DNA from: an uncultured Lachnospiraceae bacterium
Lineage (GTDB): Bacteria > Bacillota > Clostridia > Lachnospirales > Lachnospiraceae
DNA length: 64,000 bases
Direction of reading: 5' to 3'
Assembly: GCA_947177445.1 (NCBI GenBank)
Contig: CAMWUL010000005.1
Coordinates: forward strand, 1 to 64,000
Shown: positions 1 through 9,623 of the stretch, in pieces
Layout of the letters: each line of letters starts with the position of its first letter
Numbering within the stretch: the first letter of the stretch is position 1
Program-made: the position numbers and the translations under genes
The notes under the pieces: model-generated
What the model was told of the DNA's origin: nothing
Database searches by the model: none
Seen by the model: the letters and a program-made list of their open reading frames with translations, nothing else

Positions 1-202
1 AGGCTGCTTCAGCAGCTTACCGAACCTACCGGCTTTAGCCGGTAGTGGTTCAGTTAATTAACGTTTGAATGAATAAAAAAACTTGTAAAAAGAACATGCA
101 TGAAAAAAATCAACAAAATTGGAAGAAATCCAATTACTGCCCTTCGTCCTATGTTTTTACACAGCAATTTATAACATTTCCCAGGTTTTGTATACTTCAT
201 AG

Positions 203-231
203 TTGTAAATGCTTTTGGAAAATGTTATTAT
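203..231 (+). promoter_or_regulatory. candidate sigma-A promoter (TTGTAA-N17-TATTAT with extended TG)
   Basis: TTGTAA at 203-208, TATTAT at 226-231, 17 bp spacer, TGn before the -10; lies upstream of the small ORF at 359. Confidence 0.4.
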
Positions 232-358
232 ACATTTAAGCGCATTATGAACAGGTATTAAGGAGAAATCATTACAATACCTTAAGCGAAATAGGGCGCA
301 GGAAACAGGTATGGATTGGATTTGAAGACTCAATTATTTGAGAAAACAGGAGGCACAT

Positions 359-589
359 ATGGCAGATTTATATGGAATTGCATTTAATGTTGAGACCGCT
401 GAAGCGGATTGTGATCTTTCCGATTTTCCGGAGGTAGTAGTTGCCTCGACAGAAGAACAGGCGGTTGACTTTGCTAAAAGGATAAGTGCCTATTGCAAGT
501 TTGTTATACCGTTTAGAAATTCCGAGAGGCGAGAGAAGGTGGACTGGCATTATATTAAAGAGAATGAGATTGTAGCCAACGCAACCTGA
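359..589 (+). CDS. small conserved protein (76 aa), copy 1 of a flanking pair
   Basis: ATG at 359 preceded by an AGGAGG ribosome-binding site; protein MADLYGIAFNVE...CDLSDFPEVVVASTEEQAVDFAKRISAYCKFVIPFRN.. is near-identical to the ORF at 9289. Confidence 0.75.
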   Translation: MADLYGIAFNVETAEADCDLSDFPEVVVASTEEQAVDFAKRISAYCKFVIPFRNSERREKVDWHYIKENEIVANAT

Positions 590-614
590 TGGATTTGAAT
601 ACGTCGACATTATG

Positions 615-655
615 GTGCACATAATAGTCCAATGAAATCGGAATGTTATGTGCAC
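615..655. promoter_or_regulatory. perfect 10-bp inverted repeat upstream of the RADAR-like operon
   Basis: GTGCACATAA (615-624) and TTATGTGCAC (646-655), 21 bp spacer, in the gap between the small ORF and the operon. Confidence 0.4.
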
Positions 656-709
656 TTTCAAGGAGACTTGGCATATATTATGCTATAGGCCGGTATAAAG
701 AGGTATTGT

Positions 710-2161
710 ATGTTACGAATCCATTTTACGTATACCAGTTCAGAGATATGTCCAAGCGTATACTTTCTACTGTTTTTTCGACTGACCGGCGCTTATTTGT
801 ATGAAAGCTATTTTGACTCAGATGCGCAGAAGCAGGGTATGCTTTTGAATTGTCTTCCGGAGGATGCGGAAATAGAGAAAAGGCATGCGTATGATGCCTA
901 TGATCTTGAGTTGTATTATATAGCAAACAATGAAGAATATGAAAAATATGCCTGCGAAGTAATGGATATGCCGGAAAGGGATGCAGCAAGGCATATATTG
1001 GTGTGCTCACACGAAGTAAACAGAGCAGAGAGTCCGTTGCTGCCGGCAGAAGGCGGTTCTGTAAATCATTCAGCAGTGGTTCACAAAGCAGGCGCAGAGC
1101 TTGCAGCACTGCGGGATGTTCTGGATGAACTGCTGCGCAGAGAGATTATTTTCAGGGATGAATATGCTGATTTACGAGATTGCCTGCAGCTTTATGAAAA
1201 GTATAGAATATGGGAGCTGTCGCTGCAGGGAAGATTCTTTTATGCTGCAAAGGAAGATAAAGAAGATTATGTAAGAATACGGGGACGATTCGTGAAGGCG
1301 TCAAAAGCTTATTTTGAGGAGTTTATGAGTCGGGGAGGCTGGAGAAATGCAGCGACGCTTCATCTGCAATATGCATTTTTGAATCTGGCGTATGAAGGAA
1401 ATTTACACTGTATCAGAGGCGGAGGCCCAATGATCTATACGGCGGACAGTCTGGCTCATATGTGCAGGAGTTTGCTGCAGAGCTCGGACGAAGAGGGCTG
1501 GAAGGAAAGCTTCAGTCTATTATTGGCTCAGGTATATGATGATCTTTTAATGGATTATAATAAGGCTTTTGAGTATTACATTGAGTGCTGCAATGATTTT
1601 AACGCGTATGCATATTATCGCAAGGGAATTATTTTTCAGGATCAGGCAGGAGATTATGAAAAGGCGCTGAAGTATTATTTGATCAGTGTGCAAATTTACC
1701 CTGAATACTATCGAGCATGGTACAGAATCGGACGGTGCTATATGCTGCTGGATCGATATAGGGACGCGTTGGAAGCGTTTCGTAATATTATGCGGATTCT
1801 GGAGCCCCGGTTGAATGCAGATGTTTTGCGGCCTATGGAAATAGAATATTTATTTAAGGCACAGAATCAGTGCGCATATATTTGCAATAAGGCGTTGGGC
1901 AGACTGGGACAGTCGGTTATAGAGAATCAGATTGCCGTAAAGGTATGGAAGACGATCAACACCAGCAGTTTTTTTCAGCAGGCAGGTTATTCGAAAAGGC
2001 CGAGGCAGCTTTGGGAGAGGACAAAGAAAGAGCTCTGTGTAAGAAAGATATATGATGAGATTGTGAAGCTGGCAGTCAAATTGGAGGACGATCAGCTGAA
2101 AAGAAATACGCAGGAGGAGATGACGCTTTATGAGGGAGAGTGCAATGAGCGGTACGGATGA
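710..2161 (+). CDS. TPR-like repeat protein, first gene of the RADAR-like operon
   Basis: 483 aa; C-terminal helical repeats (AYAYYRKGIIFQDQAGDYEKALKYYLISVQIYPEYYRAWYRIGRCYMLLDRYRDALEAFRNI); overlaps the start of the ATPase gene. True start could be downstream of 710. Confidence 0.8.
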   Translation: MLRIHFTYTSSEICPSVYFLLFFRLTGAYLYESYFDSDAQKQGMLLNCLPEDAEIEKRHAYDAYDLELYYIANNEEYEKYACEVMDMPERDAARHILVCSHEVNRAESPLLPAEGGSVNHSAVVHKAGAELAALRDVLDELLRREIIFRDEYADLRDCLQLYEKYRIWELSLQGRFFYAAKEDKEDYVRIRGRFVKASKAYFEEFMSRGGWRNAATLHLQYAFLNLAYEGNLHCIRGGGPMIYTADSLAHMCRSLLQSSDEEGWKESFSLLLAQVYDDLLMDYNKAFEYYIECCNDFNAYAYYRKGIIFQDQAGDYEKALKYYLISVQIYPEYYRAWYRIGRCYMLLDRYRDALEAFRNIMRILEPRLNADVLRPMEIEYLFKAQNQCAYICNKALGRLGQSVIENQIAVKVWKTINTSSFFQQAGYSKRPRQLWERTKKELCVRKIYDEIVKLAVKLEDDQLKRNTQEEMTLYEGECNERYG

Positions 2162-4736
2162 AATAATCAGGAGCAAAAGGCTGGATGCGGTTAACCGGAT
2201 TAAATATGAGCGTTATGAGGAATTTGAGGAATCTTTATTCGCAGATGTATATGAGAAGGCAGTTGTACTGACATCGTATATTGTTGATGCGAATTTGCGG
2301 GATGAGTGCGATAAAGCACTTGACGGAAGAGCCTGTATGGAAGAGCAATATAGTAATATTATTGCATTTTTAGGTGAGCGTGGCATGGGGAAATCCTCTG
2401 CCATGCTTTCCTTTGCTCTTTTTTTGAAAAAATATGACGACAAAAGAATAGAAGGACGATATAAGTTGTCTTGCAAAAGGGCCCGTAATATAAACCATCC
2501 GCTCAAGTTTTATGTATTGTCAAGAATTGATGCGGCCATGCTGGTGAAAGGCGAAAATCTGATCGACATTGTTCTTGCTAAAATGTGGAGCGAATTTCGC
2601 CAAAGGATCGATGAGAGTATGGGACAGCAGAGTGAGGGAAGGGAGACGAGAGAATGCTTTGAGGCTGTAAAAAAATCCTATGAGGTTTATCAGCGCGCTG
2701 TTTCAGGCAGGGATGATCGCAATATGACATCCATCAGGCAGATGGATGAGCTTGCACGGTGCTTGAATTTGCGGAATGATTTCAGGAAGCTTGTAAATGC
2801 GTATCTGGAGTATATGTCAGGCAGGTGCCGCAGTTCCTTTTTTGTTCTCACAATAGACGACTTGGATATAGTTTCCGGGCGCACGGATGAAATATTAGAG
2901 CAGATCAGATTGTTTTTGATGGTGCCCAGAGTGATTGTACTGGCGACGGCAGATTATGGCCGGCTTTTTTTGGAATGCAATAAGTCTCTGTCAAGCAGCC
3001 TGATATGTCCCGGCAATATTGAAGAGCGGGAAAAACGGCAGATCAGAGGCTATACGGAAAAGTATCTGGCAAAAATATTTCCCGGTAATATGAGAATACA
3101 TATGCCGCGGCTGAACGTGATAGGAGGTATTCCTTTTACACTTAATGTGCAGGAGCTGGGAATTATTGAACAGGAAAAGAATGCATCAACTACGATGGAT
3201 CAGACAGAGGACAAGCAGGCTCTATTTTGGATGATTGCGTATTATTCCGGAATTATGATGTATCCCTTTGACAATCATTTACATATCCTGCAGAAACAGT
3301 CGCTGCGTGCTATTGTCAATGAATTATTTGAGTTGAAAACTCTTAAGGATATGTCTGAGCAGAGCCGGTTTCGTGCTGTATGCCGATGGCTGCAGACTGC
3401 GCTGATCGATTATGGCAGAACGGTAACGGATAAAAAGACTTATGAACAAATTCAGATATTTTTGGGCAGGGAGGTGGAATCATTTTTTGACGTGACTGCG
3501 GAGGTGCTTTTGTCATGTATCGCTGAATTTGCACTTGAAAAAGCCAACAAATTCCGGCGGCGCATAAATTGGGCGGGCTATGGCAGAATCATGCTGTATC
3601 TGTATACCCTGGAGAAGGAGGGGTATCACGGCTTTGTCCAGTTTGTTTTAGTATGGTATTCGGTTCAGCTGAGTGAGGAGAAGAGACATATAGAAAATAT
3701 AAAGCAGGACGGAACAGATATATTTTATTCCATATTGGAAGAGAAAAACTACAGTGAGGCAAGAGGCAGGAATAGACTGAGCCCTGACAAGATAAGTACG
3801 ACGCATTTGCAGCTTGTGCTGGCGGTGTCGCCGGCAGAAGATGTCGAAAAGTGGATGCTGGATAATATGGATATGATCTGCGATGCATTTAGAGTCGCTA
3901 ATCTTGGGGAATGGAATTTGTGGGACAGTGACGGAGCGGATTATCTTCAATTATATGCAGAGAAAATAAGAGATAACAGTCCCATGTTCGAGATACAGGA
4001 TGCTGATTTGAGGGTGCGATATCGGGAAAAGCTTAGGGAAGGAAAAATTATTATAAAAATCACAGCTGGAAACGAGCTTGTAGAAACATCAAAATCATCC
4101 TTTGAGATAATGCTATACAATGCATTGGAATACAGAGAACATCTGGAGGGATTTTTGGCAAATATTTACAGTGCGTTGAGCAGGCTGGCCGAAAGGACTC
4201 AGCTGTCGGAAGAGTCATATAATTCAGAGGGCGAAGATGGTGCAGGGGATATAAAAGCTGTGGAAGGTGTGGGGAAGACGGCAAATCCAAAGGATATGAC
4301 GGATGTGCTGAATAGTATCATGCAAAATAAAGTATTTGAAGAAAGAATGCATCTGAAACAATTTGATGAATGGAAAAACGGAGAATTGTATTCGAAAGCT
4401 TTGGAGGAATGGCTGCCCGTAGAAAGCATGGAGGTAATGCTTCACCTGGCGGAGGAGATCTGTAAAATCAATGCCATGTATTACAGTGATAATCTATTAG
4501 AGAGGGTTATTCATTTTCAAAGCCGGCAGCTGGGAAAGATCATTGCAGAACTGGAAAAGGTGGAGAAGTATTATAGACCTGTAAAGGGAGAAAAACACGA
4601 GTATGCCGCCAGATGGAGAATGCTGCAGGAGATCGTTGATCCATATAACATCGGGAAATCATTTATCAGAATGGCACCTGATGTTGCCAGGAATGTGACG
4701 GATGCGAATGGGATAGGCGGGAATACGGAAGTTTAG
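2145..4736 (+). CDS. rdrA: RdrA-like P-loop ATPase (RADAR ATPase subunit)
   Basis: Walker A GERGMGKSS (2374-2400), Walker B-like FFVLTIDDLDI; about 860 aa; immediately precedes a divergent adenosine deaminase. ATG 2145 with a GAGGGAG site is preferred over 2130. Confidence 0.75.
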   Translation: MSGTDEIIRSKRLDAVNRIKYERYEEFEESLFADVYEKAVVLTSYIVDANLRDECDKALDGRACMEEQYSNIIAFLGERGMGKSSAMLSFALFLKKYDDKRIEGRYKLSCKRARNINHPLKFYVLSRIDAAMLVKGENLIDIVLAKMWSEFRQRIDESMGQQSEGRETRECFEAVKKSYEVYQRAVSGRDDRNMTSIRQMDELARCLNLRNDFRKLVNAYLEYMSGRCRSSFFVLTIDDLDIVSGRTDEILEQIRLFLMVPRVIVLATADYGRLFLECNKSLSSSLICPGNIEEREKRQIRGYTEKYLAKIFPGNMRIHMPRLNVIGGIPFTLNVQELGIIEQEKNASTTMDQTEDKQALFWMIAYYSGIMMYPFDNHLHILQKQSLRAIVNELFELKTLKDMSEQSRFRAVCRWLQTALIDYGRTVTDKKTYEQIQIFLGREVESFFDVTAEVLLSCIAEFALEKANKFRRRINWAGYGRIMLYLYTLEKEGYHGFVQFVLVWYSVQLSEEKRHIENIKQDGTDIFYSILEEKNYSEARGRNRLSPDKISTTHLQLVLAVSPAEDVEKWMLDNMDMICDAFRVANLGEWNLWDSDGADYLQLYAEKIRDNSPMFEIQDADLRVRYREKLREGKIIIKITAGNELVETSKSSFEIMLYNALEYREHLEGFLANIYSALSRLAERTQLSEESYNSEGEDGAGDIKAVEGVGKTANPKDMTDVLNSIMQNKVFEERMHLKQFDEWKNGELYSKALEEWLPVESMEVMLHLAEEICKINAMYYSDNLLERVIHFQSRQLGKIIAELEKVEKYYRPVKGEKHEYAARWRMLQEIVDPYNIGKSFIRMAPDVARNVTDANGIGGNTEV

Positions 4737-4752
4737 ATACAGGGGAATACAT

Positions 4753-7578
4753 ATGGATAATTTGCGGGCAGTGATCAAAAATCTTTTTTGCTATGTGCCG
4801 CCGCAGGAGATATTGACGGGAAAGGTACAATATAACAAAATCAGTAAAGATCTGTTTCAGCAGCTTGGCAGCGGATACATATCGCGGTACTCTAACGATG
4901 AACTGATCAATATGTATCATTTTCTGGAGACGGAATTCTGGTGGCAGAACAAGAAGCTGAAGGGTGAGGTGCCTTTCGATGAAAAGCAGGGCAAGTCTCT
5001 GAATGTGTTTGATGCGCTGGTGGCTTTTGAATATGCAGTGCTGATTGAGGAAAACGGAGTGCCCTTGTGCCAGTATAGCCAGCTGCTGCGCTGGCGCGAT
5101 ATGATTACTGCCTTGGAGGAGGATTTGTTTATTGCTTCCTACTTTGCATATAAAGATATTCTCAATGGGAAAAAGAGGAAAAACTTTTTTTGGAAACCTG
5201 TGATCGGACATAATAACAGAGCGCTGAATCGTCTGGTATCCAAAGGTGTGGCGGAAAATCACTTTCACCTGAAGGGCTCCGCACCACATTTTCATCTTTC
5301 ATGGATCAGCCTTATGAATCAGCCGGACAAGCCGGAATTTGCCAAGGAGCTTAACAAATATGAAGAAAACCGGCTGCAGAAAAATCTGGAGCTTCATTCT
5401 GATGTCCCATCGGGAAAGCTGAGTTATCTGTGGCGTCAGGCTGTGCTTATCAGAGTTTTCCTGTTTTCCGTGTTAAAGGGAGACTGTCTTTCCTGGAGGG
5501 ATGTGTATGTTTCTGCGAATGTTATATTGGAGGCTGTAAGCGGGAGTGAGTTTTTTGATGAGGTTTTAAGAGCGATTGAGATGAGCGGGCCTGCCGATAC
5601 ACAGAAGGTCAGGCTGGATGCTTACAGGCGATATTTGGGCGAGAAAGCAAGAGACATAGAATGGCGCTGCACGGTGAATAAGGTAGGCGCGTTATTGAAG
5701 GATGATGCTGATCTGGCAAACCATGCAGGTGTTATTCAGGAGAACATTGACAGGTTTCAAAGAAAATATGCCAAACGGGATTTGGATTATATGATATGCG
5801 AGGGGTGGCTGGCATACAATGGGCCTGCCGATACCAATGGTCCGCTCAGCGGGGAAAGATGGTTTTTGTATCGGATGTTTAAAGCAGTATATGCAAGGGA
5901 AGCGGAGTTTGAACCCTATATTAACTGGTTTTATCTTTATCTGATTATTAAGGCGAATATCAGAAGGGAGCTGGTACAGGCAAATGCCAATGTTGGATTT
6001 GACAATTTCCTGCGGTATCAAAACAGAAAGGATGTTTTTGTAGAAAATAGTATATATGAGAAGGTATATATACGTATGGCCGTAAGGGATACTATATATA
6101 ATCAGCACATTAAAAGCCTGGAGGCCAGGATAGTGCCCAAAAGAACGGTTGATGAAAATATCAGGGCAATCAGAAAATATGACAGTTGGATCACGGATGC
6201 CTTGGATGATGAGCGCGAGAAAAGAGATTTGCAGGAAAAATATTTTTATGTATATCATTTTGTAAAGGATTCCGAGAGAATCGAGAGAAGTAGTCCGGAT
6301 CTGGAAAAATTTCGTCATTATGCAAAGCGCTGGGAGGTAAAGGAGCAGGCGCTGGCTATAGCGGGACTTCGGGAAAGAGGTGTGCCTGAATCGGCCCGGA
6401 TTAAAGGGATAGATGCGGCTTCTCCTGAAATTTGGTGCAGACCGGAGGTATTTGCGCAGGCATTTCGATTTCTCAAAAATCATTGGGTGGAGAGCGGGCG
6501 GTTTCCATTTGCAGAGACGGAGTGCAGCACCCTTCTGGCTACATACCATGTGGGAGAGGATTTTCTTGATATTCTGGATGGACTTCGGGCAATCGACGAG
6601 GCGATTCTATTTTTGAATCTGCGCTGTGGGGACCGGCTGGGTCATGCGTTAGCGCTGGGCGTAGATATTGATGAGTGGTATGAGAGCAAGTCAAACAGAA
6701 TCTTGATCAACAAGATGGGCTATTTGGATAATCTTGTCTGGATATATGGGAAGCTGAGGCAATTTAATATAGCGGGATGCGATAAAGCAAAAACTTATAT
6801 TGAAAAGCGATTTCATGAATATTTTCTCGAGATATATGAAAATAACATGAAAAGAGATATGATCGAGTCAGTTATAAGACAGGCAGAGCAATATTATGAT
6901 AAGCATGGTATCAAGCATAATTACGGGCATGATATGCTGTCTTTTAATATTGATGGATATTATGATGCCTGGAAGCTCCGCGGAGATGCTCCAGAGCTTT
7001 ATGAGGACGGCTTTTTTAAGATCCACAATACAATTATGGATGAGTGGGACGAATATGCTTTGAACAGCGAATTCCCGCTGAACTATAGAATTCGTTATGT
7101 TCCGGAGACTGCCCTGCTTTATCATTTGTACCATTTTAACCCTGATGTGAAGATTGCGGGGGATGAGATGGTGGAGATCAAGATTCGGCCCTGCATCATA
7201 GAGGCCGTCAAGAAGGTACGTGAAGCAATGCAAAGGGAAATCTGCCGTATGGGAATTGCTATTGAGACTAATCCTTCCTCGAATTATTTGATCGGTACTT
7301 TCAGGCGGTACGATAAGCATCCTATCATTCAATGGTACAACTATGGACTGACATTAAATCAGGAGGAGCTGCAGCGGTGTCCCCAAATGCAGGTGTCGAT
7401 TAATACGGATGATCAGGGGGTATTTTCCACTTACATTGAGAATGAATACGCTTACTTGGCTTTGGCGCTGGAGAAGCGGAAGGATGAAAACGGTAACTTT
7501 GTATATAACAGAACCATGATTCTGCAGTGGCTGGATCATATCAGATTAATGGGGATTGACCAAAGCTTTTGGAGATGA
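4753..7578 (+). CDS. rdrB: RdrB-like divergent adenosine deaminase (RADAR deaminase subunit)
   Basis: 941 aa with ADA-superfamily motifs in order: NHFHLKGS (HxH, 5260-5268), YHVGED (HxGE, near 6547), DRLGHA (6634-6648), IETNPSSN, INTDDQGVF (NTDD 7402-7413); 16 nt downstream of the ATPase stop. Confidence 0.8.
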   Translation: MDNLRAVIKNLFCYVPPQEILTGKVQYNKISKDLFQQLGSGYISRYSNDELINMYHFLETEFWWQNKKLKGEVPFDEKQGKSLNVFDALVAFEYAVLIEENGVPLCQYSQLLRWRDMITALEEDLFIASYFAYKDILNGKKRKNFFWKPVIGHNNRALNRLVSKGVAENHFHLKGSAPHFHLSWISLMNQPDKPEFAKELNKYEENRLQKNLELHSDVPSGKLSYLWRQAVLIRVFLFSVLKGDCLSWRDVYVSANVILEAVSGSEFFDEVLRAIEMSGPADTQKVRLDAYRRYLGEKARDIEWRCTVNKVGALLKDDADLANHAGVIQENIDRFQRKYAKRDLDYMICEGWLAYNGPADTNGPLSGERWFLYRMFKAVYAREAEFEPYINWFYLYLIIKANIRRELVQANANVGFDNFLRYQNRKDVFVENSIYEKVYIRMAVRDTIYNQHIKSLEARIVPKRTVDENIRAIRKYDSWITDALDDEREKRDLQEKYFYVYHFVKDSERIERSSPDLEKFRHYAKRWEVKEQALAIAGLRERGVPESARIKGIDAASPEIWCRPEVFAQAFRFLKNHWVESGRFPFAETECSTLLATYHVGEDFLDILDGLRAIDEAILFLNLRCGDRLGHALALGVDIDEWYESKSNRILINKMGYLDNLVWIYGKLRQFNIAGCDKAKTYIEKRFHEYFLEIYENNMKRDMIESVIRQAEQYYDKHGIKHNYGHDMLSFNIDGYYDAWKLRGDAPELYEDGFFKIHNTIMDEWDEYALNSEFPLNYRIRYVPETALLYHLYHFNPDVKIAGDEMVEIKIRPCIIEAVKKVREAMQREICRMGIAIETNPSSNYLIGTFRRYDKHPIIQWYNYGLTLNQEELQRCPQMQVSINTDDQGVFSTYIENEYAYLALALEKRKDENGNFVYNRTMILQWLDHIRLMGIDQSFWR

Positions 7579-7591
7579 ATCGTGTTAAGAT

Positions 7592-9214
7592 ATGGATAAC
7601 TTTGAGAAATTGCGGATGTCGGGATCCTTTTATGTTGATAAGTCATCATTTATAAAAGAGTGGTGGGAACAGGATGACGATGTTACTTTAATTACACGTC
7701 CACGCCGTTTTGGAAAAACGTTAAACATGAGCATGATGGAATGCTTCTTTTCTATAAAGTATGCAGGACGAAGCGAGCTGTTTGAGGACCTGTCTGTTTG
7801 GAACGACGAGATTTTTCGGAAGCTTCAGGGGACATTTCCGGTGATATTTGTGAGCTTTGCAGGGGTAAAGGCAAACAATTTCCGCGGGGCTAAGGACGGT
7901 ATTATCAAAGCTATAGCTAATGCATATAATGCCTGTTCCTATGTAAAGGAAAGCGGGGTTTTGACAGAGGAGGAGAAATCTTTTTACGATATTTTTCAAG
8001 ACTATTCGGTTAATCCGTCTCCGGAAAAGAGGATTTCGGATCTTGTTGTAACTGCGTCGCTTCAGACGCTTGCGTTGTATATGGAGCGCCTTTACAGTAA
8101 AAAGGTTTTGATATTTTTGGATGAGTATGATACGCCGCTGCAGGAGGCGTATATATCAGGATATTGGGATGAACTGGCGGGCTTTGTCAGAGAATTATTC
8201 AATTTAACCTTTAAGGAAAATAAGGGGCTAGATCGCGCAATTATGACAGGAATCACCCGTGTAAGTAAGGAATCTATCTTCTCGGATTTAAACAATTTGG
8301 AAGTAGTAACTACGACGTCAGATAAATACTGTGAGTCGTTTGGATTTACAGAAGACGAAGTCAATGAGGCGCTGAACCAGTTGGGCAGGGAGCTATGCTG
8401 GGACGTGTGCGGCATTGGTATGACGGATTTCGATTTGGCAGTAGGGAAGGAATCTATAATCCCTGGTCAATTACAAAGTTTTTGGATACAGGCATGTTTG
8501 ATACGTATTGGGCAAACACGAGTTCCAACAGCTTGGCCGGGAGGCTTATTCGAGAGGGCGGAGCTGAAATAAAGATTGCAATGGAGGATTTGCTGGAGGG
8601 AAAGAGTATTGAAACTACGATAGATGAGGAAGTGGTGTTTGACCAATTGGAAGATAATAGCAGTGCAGTGTGGAGTCTGCTTCTTGCTGCGGGTTATCTA
8701 AAGGTGACGGGTATATCTGAAAGCAGTGATGAAGAGGATACTATGTACAGTCTGGCGTTAACTGATCTTGAGGTTAAAAAAGAATTTCGCAGAATGATAC
8801 GCAGCTGGTTCAGCAGATCTTCCGTGCGCTACAATGATTTTATAAAAGCACTTCAGGCGGACAATGTGAGCTATATGAATCAATATATGAACAGGGTGGC
8901 ATCGTCAGTGTTTAGCTTTTTCGACACAGGGAAGCATCCCTCGGGGCAGTCGGAGCCGGAGCGTTTTTATCATGGGTTTGTATTGGGGCTGATTGTTGAT
9001 TCGCAGTTGGATTATGTGATTACGTCTAACCGCGAAAGCGGCTTCGGAAACAACGTTGGAAGAAACCGTGCAGAGTGCTTTAAACCAGATTGATGAAAAA
9101 GGTTATAATAAAGTACTGATGGAAAGGGGAATACCTGAAGGCCGGATCCGGCATTATGGATTTGCGTTTGAGGGAAAGCAGGTGCTTATAGGGGACAGCC
9201 GAATGAGGCCCTAA
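7592..9214 (+). pseudogene. AAA-ATPase-like / PD-(D/E)XK nuclease family protein, disrupted
   Basis: N-part MDNFEKLRMSGSFYVDKSSFIKEWWEQDDDVTLITRPRRFGKTLNMSM; frame changes near 8395 (continues as VRHWYDGFRFGSREGIYNPWSI); after SGFG (about 9045-9055) the frame shifts again to ETTLEETVQSALNQIDEKGYNKVLMERGIPEGRIRHYGFAFEGKQVLIG. Confidence 0.8.
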
Positions 9215-9288
9215 AACAGCTGTTGCGCTAACGGGGAAGAGAGGGCTAGTCAGCTGAAATAACAGTAACGATACAGCAGGAGGAATAT

Positions 9289-9513
9289 ATGGCAGATTTA
9301 TATGGGGTTGCATTTGCGGTTGAGAACAATGAAGAGAATTGTGATCTTTCCGATTTTCCGGAGGTAGTGGTTGCTTCAACGGAAGAACAGGCAGTTGACT
9401 TTGCGAAAAGGATAAGCGCTTATTGCAAATTTGTTATACCATTTAGGAATCCTGAGAGACGTGAAAAGATGGATTGGCGCTACATTAAGGAGAATGAAAT
9501 TGCGAGTAAGTAA
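9289..9513 (+). CDS. small conserved protein, copy 2 of the flanking pair
   Basis: AGGAGG site before ATG 9289; MADLYGVAFAVENNEENCDLSDFPEVVVASTEEQAVDFAKRISAYCKFVIPFRNPERREKMDWRYIKENEI, about 87% identical by eye over 71 aa to 359-589. Confidence 0.75.
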   Translation: MADLYGVAFAVENNEENCDLSDFPEVVVASTEEQAVDFAKRISAYCKFVIPFRNPERREKMDWRYIKENEIASK

Positions 9514-9561
9514 ATAGTGAAATGGCATGGGGTATTTCATCCCAATGGATCTTTTGAATGG

Positions 9562-9606
9562 TCTGCCGCACATCTGACAATTTCGTCATTTGTGCGGCAG
9601 ATTTTT
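9562..9606 (+). terminator. intrinsic terminator
   Basis: TCTGCCGCACA (9562-9572) / TGTGCGGCAGA (9591-9601) stem followed by TTTTT. Confidence 0.75.
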
Positions 9607-9623
9607 CTATATCAAAGCCTATG

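Noticed and set aside
710-2161. Calling the upstream gene a known RADAR accessory (RdrC/RdrD)
   Set aside because: No membrane/SLATT or Csx27-like features; TPR-like repeats instead
5692-6549. 285 aa minus-strand ORF inside rdrB
   Set aside because: Fully overlapped by a strongly supported deaminase; low-complexity reverse-strand translation
7592-9093. Two separate genes (7592-8572 and 8395-9093)
   Set aside because: Together they cover one AAA-ATPase/PD-(D/E)XK protein broken by frameshift; better described as one pseudogene
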